This document shows, piece by piece, positions 42,456-55,118 of a stretch of DNA of 64,000 nt. A program made the translations under genes and the position numbers. Numbering within the stretch: the stretch's first letter is position 1; every line of letters starts with the position of its first letter. The DNA comes from Candidatus Altimarinota bacterium (lineage in GTDB: Bacteria > Patescibacteriota > Gracilibacteria > BD1-5 > UBA6164). Under the pieces are notes generated by a model. It had not been told where the DNA came from, ran no database searches, and was given only the letters and a program-made list of their open reading frames with translations. The stretch is from NCBI GenBank assembly GCA_028689115.1, contig JAQTWV010000001.1, positions 124,001 to 188,000 of the forward strand, in the 5' to 3' direction.

Positions 42456-43484
42456 ATGACACTTTTAGAGTTTTTCTTTATAATTTCCTGAATAATCATA
42501 CTTATCTTAGCATTAGATATTTCGCGTAAACAAAAATTTAATGCTCTACATTTTTTAGTGTTTATTTGAGTTTGATCTGGACTTTTAGTATTTGCTTTTT
42601 TTCCTGGTATTTTAAATACTCTTTGAAATATTTTTTGAGTTGCAAGATGAGCTGATGTTTTAGTTTATGGAGCTATAATATTTTTACTTTATTTTGTTTT
42701 ATTACTTCTTACAAAACATGTAGAAGGTAGAGAAAGTGTTACAAAATTAATCAGAGAAATATCACTTGATAATAGTGAGAAGAGAATTATATCTTGAAAT
42801 GAAGTTTTTTTAGTTAGAGCATTTAATGAAGCAAGTGTTATAAAATGAGTTATAGAAAATATTTATAATGCAGGTTATAAAAATATACTTGTTGTAAATG
42901 ATTGATCTAGTGATAATACAAAAGAAGTTATTAAAAGTTTTTGAGATAAGATAAATTTAGTAAACCATACTATAAATAGGTGAGCCTGAGCAGCACTTGA
43001 AACTTGATTTGAGTATTTAAGAAGATATGGTGATGTAAAATATATAATCACATTTGATGCAGATTGACAACACGATATAAAAGATGCTGTTAAATTCTTA
43101 GATTTATTTGAAAAAGAAAAAGATTTATGAGTGATTTTTGGTTCTAGATTTATAGAAAAAACATTTTCAAATGTACCATTTTTTAGAAAAATAACTTTAT
43201 TTTTATGAAAAATATTTACTTATTTTATAAGTTGAATAAATCTTACTGATGCTCATAATTGATATAGAGGATTGACTTTAAAAACTGTTAAAAAAATACA
43301 GTTAAATATAGATACGATGGCATATGCTTCAGAATTAATTGAAGAAGTTAGAAAAAATAAAGTTAAATTTAAAGAAGTTCCTGTAAATATAACATATAGT
43401 GATTACAGTCTTGCAAAATGACAAAAATCTACAAATGCTATAAATATAGTTCTTAGAATAATTTGGAGTAAATTTTTTAGATAA
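42456..43484 (+). CDS. DUF2304-GT2 fusion: membrane-linked glycosyltransferase
   Basis: 342 residues. Residues 1-~115 contain three hydrophobic helices and match a DUF2304 domain (LALDISRKQKFNALHFLVFI, VFAFFPGILNTLG). The rest is a family 2 glycosyltransferase: VFLVRAFNEASVIKGVIENI, ILVVNDGSSDNTKEV, NRGAGAALETGFEYL, FDADGQHDIKDAV (DxD-like) and DAHNGYRGL. DUF2304 and GT2 are often adjacent genes; here they are fused, so membrane anchoring and sugar transfer act as one polypeptide. It probably starts polyprenyl-phosphate sugar or envelope glycan synthesis. Confidence 0.9.
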
Positions 43485-43576
43485 AATTTACTCCTTTTTT
43501 AATATAGATTTAATTTAATGCGTTTTTAATGTCATATAAGTATAATAATTTTACTCTCCAGATTTATTATACATTT

Positions 43577-45853
43577 ATGAAAACAAAAATTATTATTTAT
43601 GTTTTATTATTTTTGATTTTGATTCAAAAAGTATTTTGAAATTTTTATATTAGTGAAATTTTACCAAATACTGATGATGATACTATAGATGAATACGTTT
43701 GAATTATCTATGATTGAAGTTGAAGTAATTCATTATCTTGATACACATTAAGTGATTTATCTGGAAAAGAATACATTTTTAATGATGATTTTTTTGAAAA
43801 TTCTGAAGTAAAAAAATACTATAGAACAACTACAAAAATACTTTTGAATGATACAAATGAAACACTATATTTAAAAGATAATTCTTGAATTTTAGTAGAT
43901 ACATTTTCATACGCAATTACAGAAAATAATGTAATAATTTATAAAAAAAATGAAGATATTGAAACTCCTTTAATAGATGAATCAACTCAAACTGGAAATA
44001 TAATAGAAACAGAAATAGAAACAAATTCATGAGTTATAATAGAAGTTGATGAAGAACCAATAGAAGATATTTTTACTGATTCATGATCATTAAATGATAA
44101 TTCAAATTCTGGAAGTATAATAATTGATGATATTGAAACCGATTCATGAAGTAGCTTAATCTGAGATGAATTATCTAATGATACAGGAAGTTTAATTATG
44201 GAAGAACAAAATAATTCTTGAACTATTATTGATGAAATTATTACAAGTTCTTGAATAATAAATGATGTTATTATTACAAACTTAAATATAAAAAATGCAT
44301 TTCAAAGTCCTACATATCTAAATGAAAAAGATATAGAATTAAAAAATAATTTAGTTTATAATTGTGATAGAACAAAAGATGATTGTAGAGTAAACCTAGA
44401 TTTAAGAAATACATTTTCTACAATTATAAAAGAAAGTGATTTTGATTGTAATATAGATTTTTCTCTTTGAGCTATTACTTGAGAAGAAAATAAATGTAAT
44501 CCAAATACTATTATTTTTCCAGTTTGAGTTTATGATATAAAAATAAAAGTTACAAATAAAAATGATTCGAATTATTTTTGAAATCTAAATTTTAGAATTA
44601 TAAATGATGGTAAATTAATTACTCAAACACAAACAATCACAAACTATGTTTCTACAAGTAGCACATATACTGAAACTTCAAAATTGGTTTTAAAAGAGCC
44701 AATAATAAAGCTACAATCATGACTTGATGATAAACAAATTTGCAATAAAAAAGAGTGTAATATAAATTTTGATTCAGAAATTTCAGATAAAGATGTGATT
44801 TGTAATTGGGATTTTTGAAGTGGCTCATTTAATTCTTGAAATGATAAAAAATGTAATCCAAGTTCTGTTGGTTTTTCATCTGGAATTCATAATATTTCTT
44901 TGCAAATATGTGATAAAAATGATGAAAATAATTGTAAAAAAACTATTTTTACTTTTGAAAATATTTATAAAAAAATACCATTACAATCTATTATTTCACT
45001 ACAATGAAAACTTACAAAAAATAAAACTCTTGAATGAAAAAAAATAACTTGTTTTTTAGTTGACTCTTGTAGTATAAATCTAACTTGATGAGATTCAAAA
45101 TGAGAAGATTTAAGTTATTTTTGGGATTTCTGAGATGATGATTATTCAGAATCAAAAAATCCTTTATCAAAAGTATTTAAAAAATGAATTTATACTGTTA
45201 TTTTGGAAATAAGTGATAATGATTGAGAAATAAGCGAAGATATTTTAGAAATAGAAGTTAAGTGAAAAGATAGTGATTTGGCTATAGTTTCTGAAGAAAA
45301 TGTTAATGTAAATTGAGAAAAGTCTTTATCATCAATAAATACTATAAAAATTCATTCACTAAAAATTGAATTACAATGAAAACTATGAGAAAATAAAATA
45401 TTAAAAGACAATAAATTAACTTGTATAAAAACTTGTAGTGTAAACTTTGATTGAGGTAAAAGTATAGGTGATTTTGAATCCTATTCTTGGGATTTTTGAA
45501 ATGGTGAAACATATATTTGAGTAAATCCTTGATATGTAAATTATAAAAATCCATGAAATTATAATGTTTTATTTTTAGCAGAAGATAATGATTGAAATAT
45601 TTATGAAAAAGAATTTTTCGTAAATTACATAGAAAAATTACAAAAAAATAGTGATATTGTTCCAAAAACTCAGGCATTTTCTTCGAAAGAAGAAAATGCC
45701 AACCAGATAGATGAACAATATATAGAAAATAATTTACAAGATTTAGATACTACAAAAGAAAAAAGTAATTCAGCTAAATTTATTATTTGATTGTTTATTG
45801 TTATATCTTCTATACTTAGTTATATTCTTATGCTTAGGTACAAAATAATTTAA
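43577..45853 (+). CDS. PKD-domain surface protein with C-terminal membrane anchor
   Basis: 758 residues. N-terminal hydrophobic signal (IIIYVLLFLILIQKVFG), a long acidic Ser/Asp/Ile-rich low-complexity region (residues ~120-240), then several PKD-like beta domains: YFWDFGDDDYSESKNPLSKV followed by FKKGIYTVILEISDNDGE, and YSWDFGNGETYIG with YKNPGNYNVLFLAEDNDG. Cys pairs occur in each module. A C-terminal membrane helix (IIGLFIVISSILSYILM) and a short basic tail anchor it. Such proteins usually form adhesive stalks on the cell surface. An unusual intragenic palindrome (45673-45700) encodes part of the stretch before the anchor. Confidence 0.82.
45673..45700. repeat. Intragenic perfect palindrome
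   Basis: 12-bp stem GGCATTTTCTTC/GAAGAAAATGCC (45673-45684 with 45689-45700) with GAAA loop, inside the PKD protein gene and in frame (encodes AFSSKEENA). No T-run follows. Confidence 0.8.
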
Positions 45854-45888
45854 AAAAATCCAAGTCTCGTAGAGACTTGGATTTTTTT
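45852..45888. terminator. Bidirectional hairpin terminator
   Basis: 17-bp perfect stem (45852-45868 with 45872-45888), GTA loop, A and T runs on both sides, between two convergent genes. Confidence 0.9.
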
Positions 45889-47028
45889 CTAATTTTTTAA
45901 TTCTTTTTTTAACTTTTCAGTTGACCAAAGTAATAAAACAAATTGTTTATTATATTTATATTTTTTGTTTACTATATCATCTTGAGCAATATCTAAATTA
46001 TATTTTGCAACTAAAAATTCATTTACTCTGTTTACAAAATATTTCTTTTGTTCTAGTGTTAATTTTTGATTTTCAATTATATTTTTAGAAACTTTATTAG
46101 TTTCTTTTGCTAATTTATATCATTGATAAACAACAACATTTACTCATCTGTAACTTACTGTTTGAAGTTGTAAAACTCAGTTTCATAAATTATTTGTTCA
46201 AGTTAATTCGTCTGTTCAAGTTAATTCATTTACTCATAATTGAGTATTTGTAAATGTAACTGGAGAAGTACCACATTTATTGTCATAATAACTTGGTGAA
46301 AAATCTCAAGACGGACAATTATCTCTTCTTAATCATCATCCACCACCACCTCAACCAGAACTACTACTTGATACTACTTTATCAACAACTGCAACAAATT
46401 GTGATGCAGAACAAGTATAAAATGTAGCTATTCAGCCAACAACAGGTGCTATATTTGAAGAAGGACTAGCTATTCAATTACTACAACTAGAGCTTATACT
46501 ATCAGTTAAAGCAAATGTTTGGTATCAATCAATTCAAAAATGTTTTGCTTTTATTCTTACTGTTGAAGCGCTAGTACTAACTGGAATTTGAATTTTAACT
46601 GGTTTTGAAAAATTTAATTTCATTCCACTTATTCAAAAATTTATTTTTCCTACGTCTTCTTCATTAGTTGGAAGAGTTAGAGGTAAAACTCATAAAACAC
46701 TACTTGTTACATTGTTTATATCAAAACTTGTTCAAATAGAATTAGTAACTTGAGAAGTATTTGGTATAACTATTGAAATTGATCCATTTGTAACTGATAC
46801 AGCATTTGTAAGTGTGTATTGAACTGCAGAATTTTGAGTTTCTCAGCTTCAAACTTGAACAGATCAAGAAAAAGAGCTAACTGGATTTGAATAATCAGTA
46901 TCACTTCAATATCAAAGCAATGATGCAATAACTGAAACATTTGAAACTAAAAGAAGAGACATAAAAACAATAGTTGAAAATATAATTCAAGCCTTGTTTT
47001 TAAATTTAAAATTGTAAGTATTTTTCAT
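45889..47028 (-). CDS. Secreted surface protein with Ser/Gly linker and Cys motif
   Basis: 379 residues. An N-terminal hydrophobic helix (AGIIFSTIVFMSLLLVS) acts as signal/anchor. A beta-rich N-terminal domain with many Ser/Thr/Asn is followed by a SSSSSG8-type linker (about residue 235-250) and the sequence LRRDNCPSGDFSPSYYDNKC, a short Cys motif often found in surface proteins of candidate phyla bacteria. The C-terminal ~100 residues are helical (NKVSKNIIENQKLTLEQKKY). Function unknown; likely exposed on the cell surface near the glycan genes. The linker-plus-Cys layout resembles the pilin-like protein at 27024-29345. Confidence 0.78.
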
Positions 47029-47139
47029 ATAATTTTTATTTTAGAAAAATAATAATAACTAATATATTTATTATTATTGTATTTTTATGTAAAAAGTCAA
47101 GTTTATTTTTTGTAAAAACTATTTATAATTTTATTTCAT

Positions 47140-48675
47140 TTATTTACAGCTCCATATTCATAAAAAGTTACTTACTTCATAGTCTCAAACATCTTTATAA
47201 ATTATAATACAATTATTTATTATATCATTTATAAGTTTTTTATTTACAGCATTTTTAATTGTTAAGTCATCCATAACAAAAACATAATTTTGTATGTTTT
47301 TAATATTTTTTAGAGAATTTATATATTCTAAGTTTATATAGTTTTCTTTTTGTTTTTTTTCTAAATTATTATTTAAGTTTTGATCTCAAATTAAATTTAC
47401 ATTTATTGCTTTTTCACATTTTGATTTTTTATCTAAATTATACCAATAACAAATATGTGGAAAACCAGAAACAATTTTGTATTCACTATAATTTTCTTCT
47501 ATATAATTGTAAGCCATCTTGAAATTTGGCTTAGGTGATGTATAATCTATGTAATAAAATCTTTGAGGAATTATAGTTAAATTATATGTTTTTATTATTG
47601 TTAATGATAATAAAAAAATCAATCACAATATAATAATTATTTTATTTTTTATGTTTAAAAATTCATTTATATATGAAAAAAGTATTATTATTCCATATCA
47701 TCAAATTAATGTAATAATAAAATAAATATGAAACATATATCTAGTGTGAGCGAAATTTCAATATGAAATACTTACTATATTTATAAAAACAAGTATTCAA
47801 AATATAATAAATTCATATATTTTTTTCTTTTGAAATAAGTAAATTTGAGTAAATAAATATGAAATAAATATAATTCATAACTCAGAATAAATACTTTTTA
47901 CATAAAAAATGAAATAATTAAAAAAATTATAATTTCATAATTTATTTATATTTGGAATTAATTCTTTCATCTCAAAATTTCAAATTGAAATGTATTTTAT
48001 AAATAAATCAATCAAAAAATAAATAAATATAATTATTCATAACAAGATGATTTTATCAAATTCTTTGAAGTTTTTTTCTTTATATATCTTGTATCATAAA
48101 ATTAAAAATCATATAATGATTAATCAAAAGCAAAATGGGTGAAATATAATTCAAACTAAACTTATAATTAAAAAAAATATAAAATATTTATTTTGATTAT
48201 AAGTTTCAAATTTGTATAAAAAATAAGTAGAAGATAAATAAATAGTAGAAAGCAATTCATAAAATCTAGCTTCTCTAGACCAAATTATTTGCCATGTTGA
48301 AAACGAAAATATAAACATTAAAAATAATATTCAGATATTTTTATATTTATTATTTTTTAGTAATTCTTTTGAAAATAAGTAAAATACAATTAAATTTAAA
48401 ATTGAAAAAATAAAACTAGGAATTCTCGCTGAAAAGTCATTTACTCATAGGAAATTGAAACTTATATTTTGAAAAATAGTAAATAAGTATTGAGAAAAAT
48501 CATATTTTAAATTTGGTAAAATAGGCGAATAATTGTTTATATAAGCAAAATATGAAACAATAGAACTATATCATTCATCAATCCAAAATGATCAAGTTCA
48601 TAATTCATAATATCTTAGATAAATTCAATAAATGATTATAATTCACAAGAAAATGTAGAAAAGTATTTTTTTCAT
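47140..48675 (-). CDS. GT39/ArnT-like membrane glycosyltransferase
   Basis: 511 residues with ten or more hydrophobic segments in the first 400. The first periplasmic loop contains WSFWIDEGYSS, the acidic WxDE-type motif used by polyprenyl-phosphate sugar transferases of the GT-C fold. A soluble C-terminal domain follows (residues ~400-511). It probably transfers a sugar from a lipid carrier to protein or glycan outside the membrane. Single minus-strand gene divergent from 48786-48980. Confidence 0.8.
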
Positions 48676-48785
48676 AAATTTTATTTGAATAAATTAAGTT
48701 ACTTATATTATTATAAATAATAATAAATTTGCAATAAGATTTGTTTGTATATAATATAATTATGTTATAAAATTAATAAAAGTCA

Positions 48786-48980
48786 ATGATTAAAAAAATA
48801 TTATTCTTTTTATCATTAATATTTGTTTTTATTATATTAATGATTTTATCAAATATAGAACTAAATTTTGATAATTTATTTTTGTGAATGATATTATCAA
48901 ACAAAATATGGTTTTTAATAGTTGTTTGAATTTGAATATTTATTTATTGAAAAAAAATAATTGATTCTTTTAATGAATAA
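48786..48980 (+). CDS. Small two-helix membrane protein
   Basis: 64 residues with two hydrophobic helices (ILFFLSLIFVFIILMILS and WFLIVVGIGIFIYG) separated by a short loop and ended by a charged tail: the layout of LapA-like small membrane proteins. It is 10 nt upstream of a large GT39-like gene and likely co-transcribed with it. Function unknown. Confidence 0.6.
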
Positions 48981-48990
48981 AAATTAAATT

Positions 48991-50949
48991 ATGATTACAA
49001 GAGCAAATTTTTCCAATATATTATCAAAGTTGTTTTTTTCTTCTTTGGTGATACTTTTTTTTGCTCAATATTTAAAACAAAACAATTATTTACAATCATT
49101 TTCTAATACAAATTTAATCATAGATTGAGTTTTAGTTTTTTGTATAGTTTTTGGAACATTATTTTTTTATATTAATATTTATAAATTTGAAAAAATTAAT
49201 TTAAATATAGAAAAACAAAATGATTTACAAAAACTTAAGTTAGATATATTTAGTAAAAAATTTCCTTTATTAGTTAAAATTCCATTTATAGGCTTTATAT
49301 CAAAATGGTTTTATAAAAATGGATTTATTTTTAGTTTTATCTATGTTTTAGTTGTTTTTATATGTTTTGCAAATACTTTTGTTAATCTCTGAAAATTACC
49401 ATATCATCAAGATGAACAATATCATTTTTCTCCAGCTTATACCTATAATAAAACTTGAGAATTTGCTAAATGGGATTTTTTATATGATGAAATTTGAAGT
49501 TCAAAGTGGACAGATAGAAATAAATCTCTTACAGTTTTGACATCTTATTCTCAAAAGATTTTTTGATTCAATGAATTTGCATCTAGATTACCAGTAGCAA
49601 TAGCTGGATTTTTATGAGTATTTTTAATATATTTTATTGTATTAAAAATAACTTGAATAAGAGAAATATGACTTATTTCTATGTATATTTACTGAGTAAA
49701 TGATGTAGTTTTATATTTCAGTGGCTTTATTAGAGCATATATATTTCTTATAATTTTAAGTATGATTTTGTTTTATATTCTTTATAAACTCATACTTGAA
49801 AAAAATAATAAAAAGAAGTTGATATATATATTTTTATCTATTATTATTTTTATTTTTTGACTTGTAGAACTACATGCTACAATGATAGTTTTATTTCCAT
49901 TATTAATATTCTCTATATTTTTATCTATATTTCAAACATTTAGCTTTAAAAAATATAAGTATATTTATATATCTTTTTTTGTATTAACAATGGTCTTTGT
50001 ATTAAATACTATTTGATTAATACACCTCTTCAAAATGCCATTTGGTATTCAAAATCAAATAAATCTATCACTTGATTTATTTAATCCTACAAAAATTTAT
50101 TTGGGGCATTTAGTAAATCCATTTAATATATGAATTCCTCTAATATTTTTACTTATAATCTTATTTTTTATTAGAATAAAAGATGGTATTTATTTGAAAC
50201 TTTTTCTAGTTTTTTCAGTATTTATTCCTATGATATTTTCTCTTTATTTTTTTAATAGATACGAAGATTTTAGGTATATTGCAGTAATTCAATGAATATT
50301 TATTATTTTTGTAAGTATATTTATTTATTATATTTGGATACTGCTTGATTATAAATCAAATAATGAAAAATATTTAAAACTAATAATTGTAACACTACTT
50401 TTTATTCCATTACAATTTCCATATATTTTGGAAATAAAACCAATTACAAAAACATCACAAGCAGATTGGGAAAATGTAGAATGATCAAGGATACATTTTA
50501 GACTTGCACAACCTGATAATTACAAGGCATTTAATTATATATTTGAAAATTTTGATGATATAGTTTTGCTTAGATTAGCTGATTGATGAATAAATTGGGA
50601 TGATAATTATTATCTATCTACTTACGTAAAAAAATACAATAAAGATATAACTTTTTATTCAAATAGTGATTATTTTAGTGAAGATTTTAATGAAATATAC
50701 AATTATTTAAAACCTAAAAAAGAGTTAGAATCAAATATTTCTTTTTATGATATTTTGGATACACATAAAAAAATAATTGTAGTTTGAAACACTAGGCACT
50801 TGGTAAATGCTAAATTATTAACTTTTTTAGAAACAAATTGTAATAATATAGCATCAGAAATCTGAATTGTTAAGCATAAAAATTTTTCTAGTTATCCTGA
50901 TGATAACTTTTTTCCAAATGTTTATATTTGTGAACAAACAAAAAAATAA
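48991..50949 (+). CDS. GT39-like integral membrane glycosyltransferase
   Basis: 652 residues with about 12 hydrophobic segments. The loop after the third helix contains KLPYHQDEQYHFSPAY, an acidic DE motif like the catalytic D/E of GT-C glycosyltransferases. RLPVAIAGFLGVFLIY then matches the typical helix following it in GT39/PMT-like proteins. A soluble C-terminal domain lies after residue ~490. It probably uses a polyprenyl-phosphate sugar donor. Similar in kind to the gene at 47140-48675 but longer, with an extra N-terminal ~120 residues. Ends at a strong terminator. Confidence 0.8.
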
Positions 50950-50981
50950 AAAAAGAAGTTTTTTAAAAAACTTCTTTTTTT
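50948..50981. terminator. Bidirectional hairpin terminator
   Basis: 17-bp stem AAAAAAAGAAGTTTTTT/AAAAAACTTCTTTTTTT (50948-50964 with 50965-50981), a relative of the terminators at 3784 and 6057, between convergent glycosyltransferase genes. Confidence 0.8.
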
Positions 50982-50988
50982 ATTTTTT

Positions 50989-51957
50989 TTAATAGGGTAT
51001 TTTTATATTTAAAAATATATCTTTTTTTATAATTCTTTTATCTTGAATTTCTTTTCTTTTTTTTAGATTATATTTTATGTTTTTTATGTATAATATATAT
51101 CATTTAAAAAATGCTAAAAATGGTCATATATTAAACCTAAAAATAGATTGTTTTATAGATCTTAAAAAATAATAAAATGAATACATAAGAATAGTTATAA
51201 ACATATTTAATTTTCAAAAATTTTTTGTAATAGTATACATATCAGCAAAAAACATTTCTTTAAATTTTATATTAAATTTATTATTGTCTTTTCTTTCTGG
51301 CATTCAAATGTGTATTTGAACACTTTTTGTGTATAAATAGTTTTTATATCAAAATAGCCACGATTTTATTCATATATCACTATCATCTCATCAAAATTTT
51401 AAAAAATCATCAAATCATCAAATATTATTCCATAAATCTTTTTTGATAAAAAATCATATTCAAGATGGGAAAGATATTTCATTTAAATTATAATTTAATA
51501 ATTCATTTGTATTAACTGATTTTTTCTCTTTTGTATAATAATATCATAAATAATTTCAATATCATTTTGTTTTCAATTCTCATTCATTTACAAATGAAAT
51601 TCAAATAATTCATGTATTTTTTTGTTTTTCATATAACTTTTTTAAGTTATCTAAAAGACTTAATTCTGTTATAAGTAAATCATTATCACATAAAAAAATA
51701 TATTCTCAGGAAGCATTTTTTACTCATAAATTGCATGCATAATTTTTTTCTCTTAATCTAGGACTTTGTATTAATTTTATATTTTCAAATGATTTTATGA
51801 AATCTATACTTCAGTCAGTTGATCAGTTATCAACAATTATTATTTCTTTATTTTTATAATTTAGTTCAAATAAAACTGGAATAGTTCTTTTAAGATAATT
51901 TATTCAATTATAGTTAATCATAACTATGCTAATTGTAGAATTTTCTATTCTATTCAT
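50989..51957 (-). CDS. Family 2 glycosyltransferase (rhamnosyltransferase-like)
   Basis: 322 residues. GT2 motifs: ISIVMINYNGINYLKRTIPV, EIIIVDNGSTDGSIDF, PRLREKNYACNLGVKNASGE, YIFLCDNDLLI (DxD-like), and the later FDDFLKFGGDDSDIG loop, as in WbbL-type rhamnosyltransferases. The C-terminal ~70 residues are basic and partly hydrophobic. It overlaps the upstream GT4 gene by 8 nt (ATG inside its end) and is the last gene of a five-gene operon. Confidence 0.85.
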
Positions 51958-53035
51958 AAATTTCATTTAGTTTTGTTAAATATTTTTTTAAACTATATTT
52001 TTTTACTTCTTTCAATCAATTTTCAATTAATTTTTCTCTTAATTCGCTATCTTTATATATCTTTTCTATTTTTTTAACTAGATCACCTACACTTTGTTTT
52101 TCAAATTGTAATACATTTTTATTATTTATCATTATTTCATTTAATCACTCAATATTGCTTGCAATAACTGGAACTCCACATGCATTTGCTTCTATTCAAG
52201 TTAATCAAAGTGATTCTCTATGACTTGGAAAAATAAAACAATCAATAGTATTATAAAAATTATTCATTTTTTTAATGTATCAAATATATTTTATATTATT
52301 TTGTAATCTATTATTTAATATATATTCAATAATTTTTTCTTTATCTTTTCATTCTCAAGCAATTAAAAATTTGAAGTTATATCATTTATCTATTAGTATT
52401 TTTGCTGCTTCTAAATAATCTATATATCACTTTGCTTCATATAATCTACTTGCAAATCATAATACAAAATCATCTTTATCAAGTCAGTATTTTTTTCTCT
52501 CTGCTTTTAAGTCAAAATCTTTTATTTTTTTAAATTTGTCTAAATCTACAAAATTGTATAGTAATTTTATTTTACTTTCTTTAAATTTTGTTTTTTCAAG
52601 TATTTTTTGTTTTGTAGCATTTGATACTGCTATGTAAATATCTACTTTTTTTCTAAATAAATTCATTAAAAAAGGATATATTTTTGCTTCTTCAAATATT
52701 TCTCAATGTTCATGAAAAACTAATTTTATTTTTGGAAAAAATAAAATTTTTAATAATGCTCACATTATTTGAGATTTAGCAAGATGACAGTGAATAGTAT
52801 CAATATTGTTTTGTTTTATGATTTTTTTTATAGACAACAAAGGGAAACTAAATTTATTTTTAGTTTTATTTTCTATTATATTTGAGTGATCTATATTTAC
52901 TCTAATTGACATTTTTCTAATAGAAAATAAAAAAATATCAACATTTGAATCTTGTTTTTCAAATATTCATTTAACACAAATTTGAGCTCATCATAAACCT
53001 AAATTATCAATTATATGTAATATTTTTTTAGACAT
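51950..53035 (-). CDS. Family 4 glycosyltransferase
   Basis: 361 residues. Start ILHIIDNLGLGGAQICVKGI with the GG-loop typical of GT4, VFHEHGEIFEE, a middle HIAVS-type segment (YIAVSNATKQKIL), YNFVDLDKFK, and the C-terminal nucleotide-sugar half ASRLYEAKGYIDYLEAAKIL and SHRESLGLTGIEANACGVPV with ASNIEGLNEIM (ExxxxxxxE motif). It overlaps both neighbours by 8 nt, showing translational coupling. It transfers a sugar to a growing surface glycan on the cytoplasmic side. Confidence 0.88.
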
Positions 53036-54161
53036 CTTTAATTAAGTTATTTAAAGTATAAATTATATTATCCCGATTGTATTTTGTTTTTTGTTCTTTT
53101 ATTAATTCTTCATTAGTTTTTAAGTTTTTGAAATTTTTACTCCAATAAAACAATTTATTTGCTAGAGTATTGTAATCTCAAATATCAAAAAATTCTCAAT
53201 TAATTCAATCTATAATCATATCATTATTTCAACTAATTGGAGTAGAAATAATGTATAGTGAACTGTAAAGCGATTCTAAAATTGCTATACTCATAGCTTC
53301 AACTTTTGATGAACAAATTTGAATATGACTTTTTTGATAATATTCTCTAATGTTTTCTTTTGTTATCCATCATGTAAAAACTATATTTTCTTTTAGATTG
53401 TTTTTTTCTATATATAAATTCATAGAATTTCTAAGTGGTCAATCTCAAATTATAGTCAACATAAAATCATTTGTTTTTGATTTCAATTTTTTTATAGATT
53501 CAAGCATAGTAAAAGGATCTTTTTGGTCTACTAATCTTCATATAAAAATGATATTAAATTTATCACTTTTCTTTTTTTGATCTGGGTAGAAAAAATCACT
53601 ATCACAACCATTAGGTATTATAACATTCTTTTGTTTATTTCAAAAATTATCAGCTAGTTTTTTCATATCACTAGTCAAAACTAGTATTTTTGTTGCATTT
53701 TTCCATATTATTTTTGTATACCAATTAGTCAATATGTGAAATTTTTTCATAATTTCTGGATAAAATCATGGTATATCATGCCCGTGAGTTGATATAATAT
53801 AGGGAATTTTAAATTTTTTATTTATGTATCTGGCTACAATTCAACCTGGTATACTAAAAAACCCAATAGAAATATCAAAATCATTATTTTTTAAATATTT
53901 TTTTAAAAATAATATACTTTTAAAAGCCCAAGAAAGCATTTCAATCGGATTTGATTGAAATGCTTTCTTTCTTTTTGATTTTATTCTGATTATTTTTAAG
54001 TTTAAAATTTCCTCAATTTCTTTTTCTCAAGCAAACCAAGTTGTTAGAACGGTTACTTTATTTCATAGTTTAGCTAATCAAAAAGCATATTTTTGGCTTA
54101 CAACTCAGGCTCATCAACCAAGTGGAGGAAATTCATAATTTAATATTAAGATTTTTTTCAT
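53028..54161 (-). CDS. Family 4 glycosyltransferase
   Basis: 377 residues. GT4 layout: ILILNYEFPPLGGGAGVVSQ at the N-terminus, PYIISTHGHDIPGFYPEI, KILVLTSDMKKLAD, VIIPNGCDSDFFYPDQ, FIGRLVDQKDPFTMLESI and CSSKVEAMSIAILESLYSS with STPISGNNDMI (E-rich donor motif). A 16-bp perfect palindrome at 53931-53968 lies within the first third and is translated in frame. It overlaps the upstream GT2 gene by 16 nt and the downstream GT4 gene by 8 nt. Confidence 0.88.
53931..53968. repeat. Intragenic perfect palindrome in a GT4 gene
   Basis: 16-bp perfect stem AGAAAGCATTTCAATC/GATTGAAATGCTTTCT (53931-53946 with 53953-53968), 6-nt loop. It is translated in frame (KKAFQSNPIEMLS) and has no T-run, so it is not an ordinary terminator. 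Confidence 0.85.
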
Positions 54162-55099
54162 ATTTTTTTATCAAAATTTATCTTTTCTGAAATTATATAA
54201 AGTGGTCTTTCTCTTGTTTCATTATATATTCTTCAAATATATTCTCACAAAATCCACATAAAAATAAATTGTAATCACATAAATCATAACAAAACTACAT
54301 TTATCCATTTATAAAGGGGATAGTCAGCTTCATTTATAAAAAAATCATAAGTTATATATAGGAAAAATAGGCTTGATAATATTATAATAAAAAATCATAT
54401 TATAGCTCACATTTTTAGTGGAAAAGTTGAAAAATTTAGTATACCATCCATTGCCAATTTTATCATCTTATTCCAAGAATATCCAGATTCTCAAAACTCT
54501 CTTTCAGGTCTTTTATACTCTACAAAACTTATTTTGTATCACATCCAAGCAAACATTCATCTGATATATCTGTCTTTTTCTTTTAATAATTTAAATACTT
54601 CAAGTACTTTTTTATCTATAAGTCTGAAATCTCAAACATCTCTAGGTATTTTTGTATCTGAAACTTTTGATAATATCTTATAATATAATATAGCAGTATA
54701 TTTTTTTAGAAACCTATCTTTTCTTTCTATTCTTCTAGCATAAACTATTTCATTTCATTTTTCCCATTCTTTTACCATATTTAAAATAAGAATAGGTGGA
54801 TCTTGCATATCAGCATCCATACTTATAATTAAATCTCCAGAGGCTTGCATATATCAAGCACTAAGTGCTTGTTGATGTCAGAAATTTCTGCTTAGGTTTA
54901 TAGCTTTTACTTTTTTATTTTCATTTGTTATTTTAAGTATTTCAATCCAAGTATTATCACTACTACCATCATTAACAAATATCATTTCATAATCATAATT
55001 GTCTCAGATACTTGAAAGTATTTTTCTAATAGCAGAATAAACAAGAAATATGTTTTTTTCTTCTCTGTAAGCTGGTATTATTATCGATATTTTTTTCAT
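54146..55099 (-). CDS. GT2 polyprenyl-phosphate sugar transferase (GtrB/DPM1-like)
   Basis: 317 residues. ISIIIPAYREEKNIFLVYSA, EMIFVNDGSSDNTWIEI, LSRNFGHQQALSAGYMQASG, ISMDADMQDPPILILNM and DTKIPRDVGDFRLIDKKVLE follow the GtrB/dolichol-phosphate mannose synthase pattern closely. Two C-terminal membrane helices (residues ~225-290) match the GtrB family. It makes polyprenyl-phosphate hexose, the donor for GT-C enzymes such as those at 47140 and 48991. In operon with the fibrinogen-like protein gene upstream and GT4 genes downstream. Confidence 0.9.
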
Positions 55100-55118
55100 A
55101 ATTTTAATAAATTAGATA

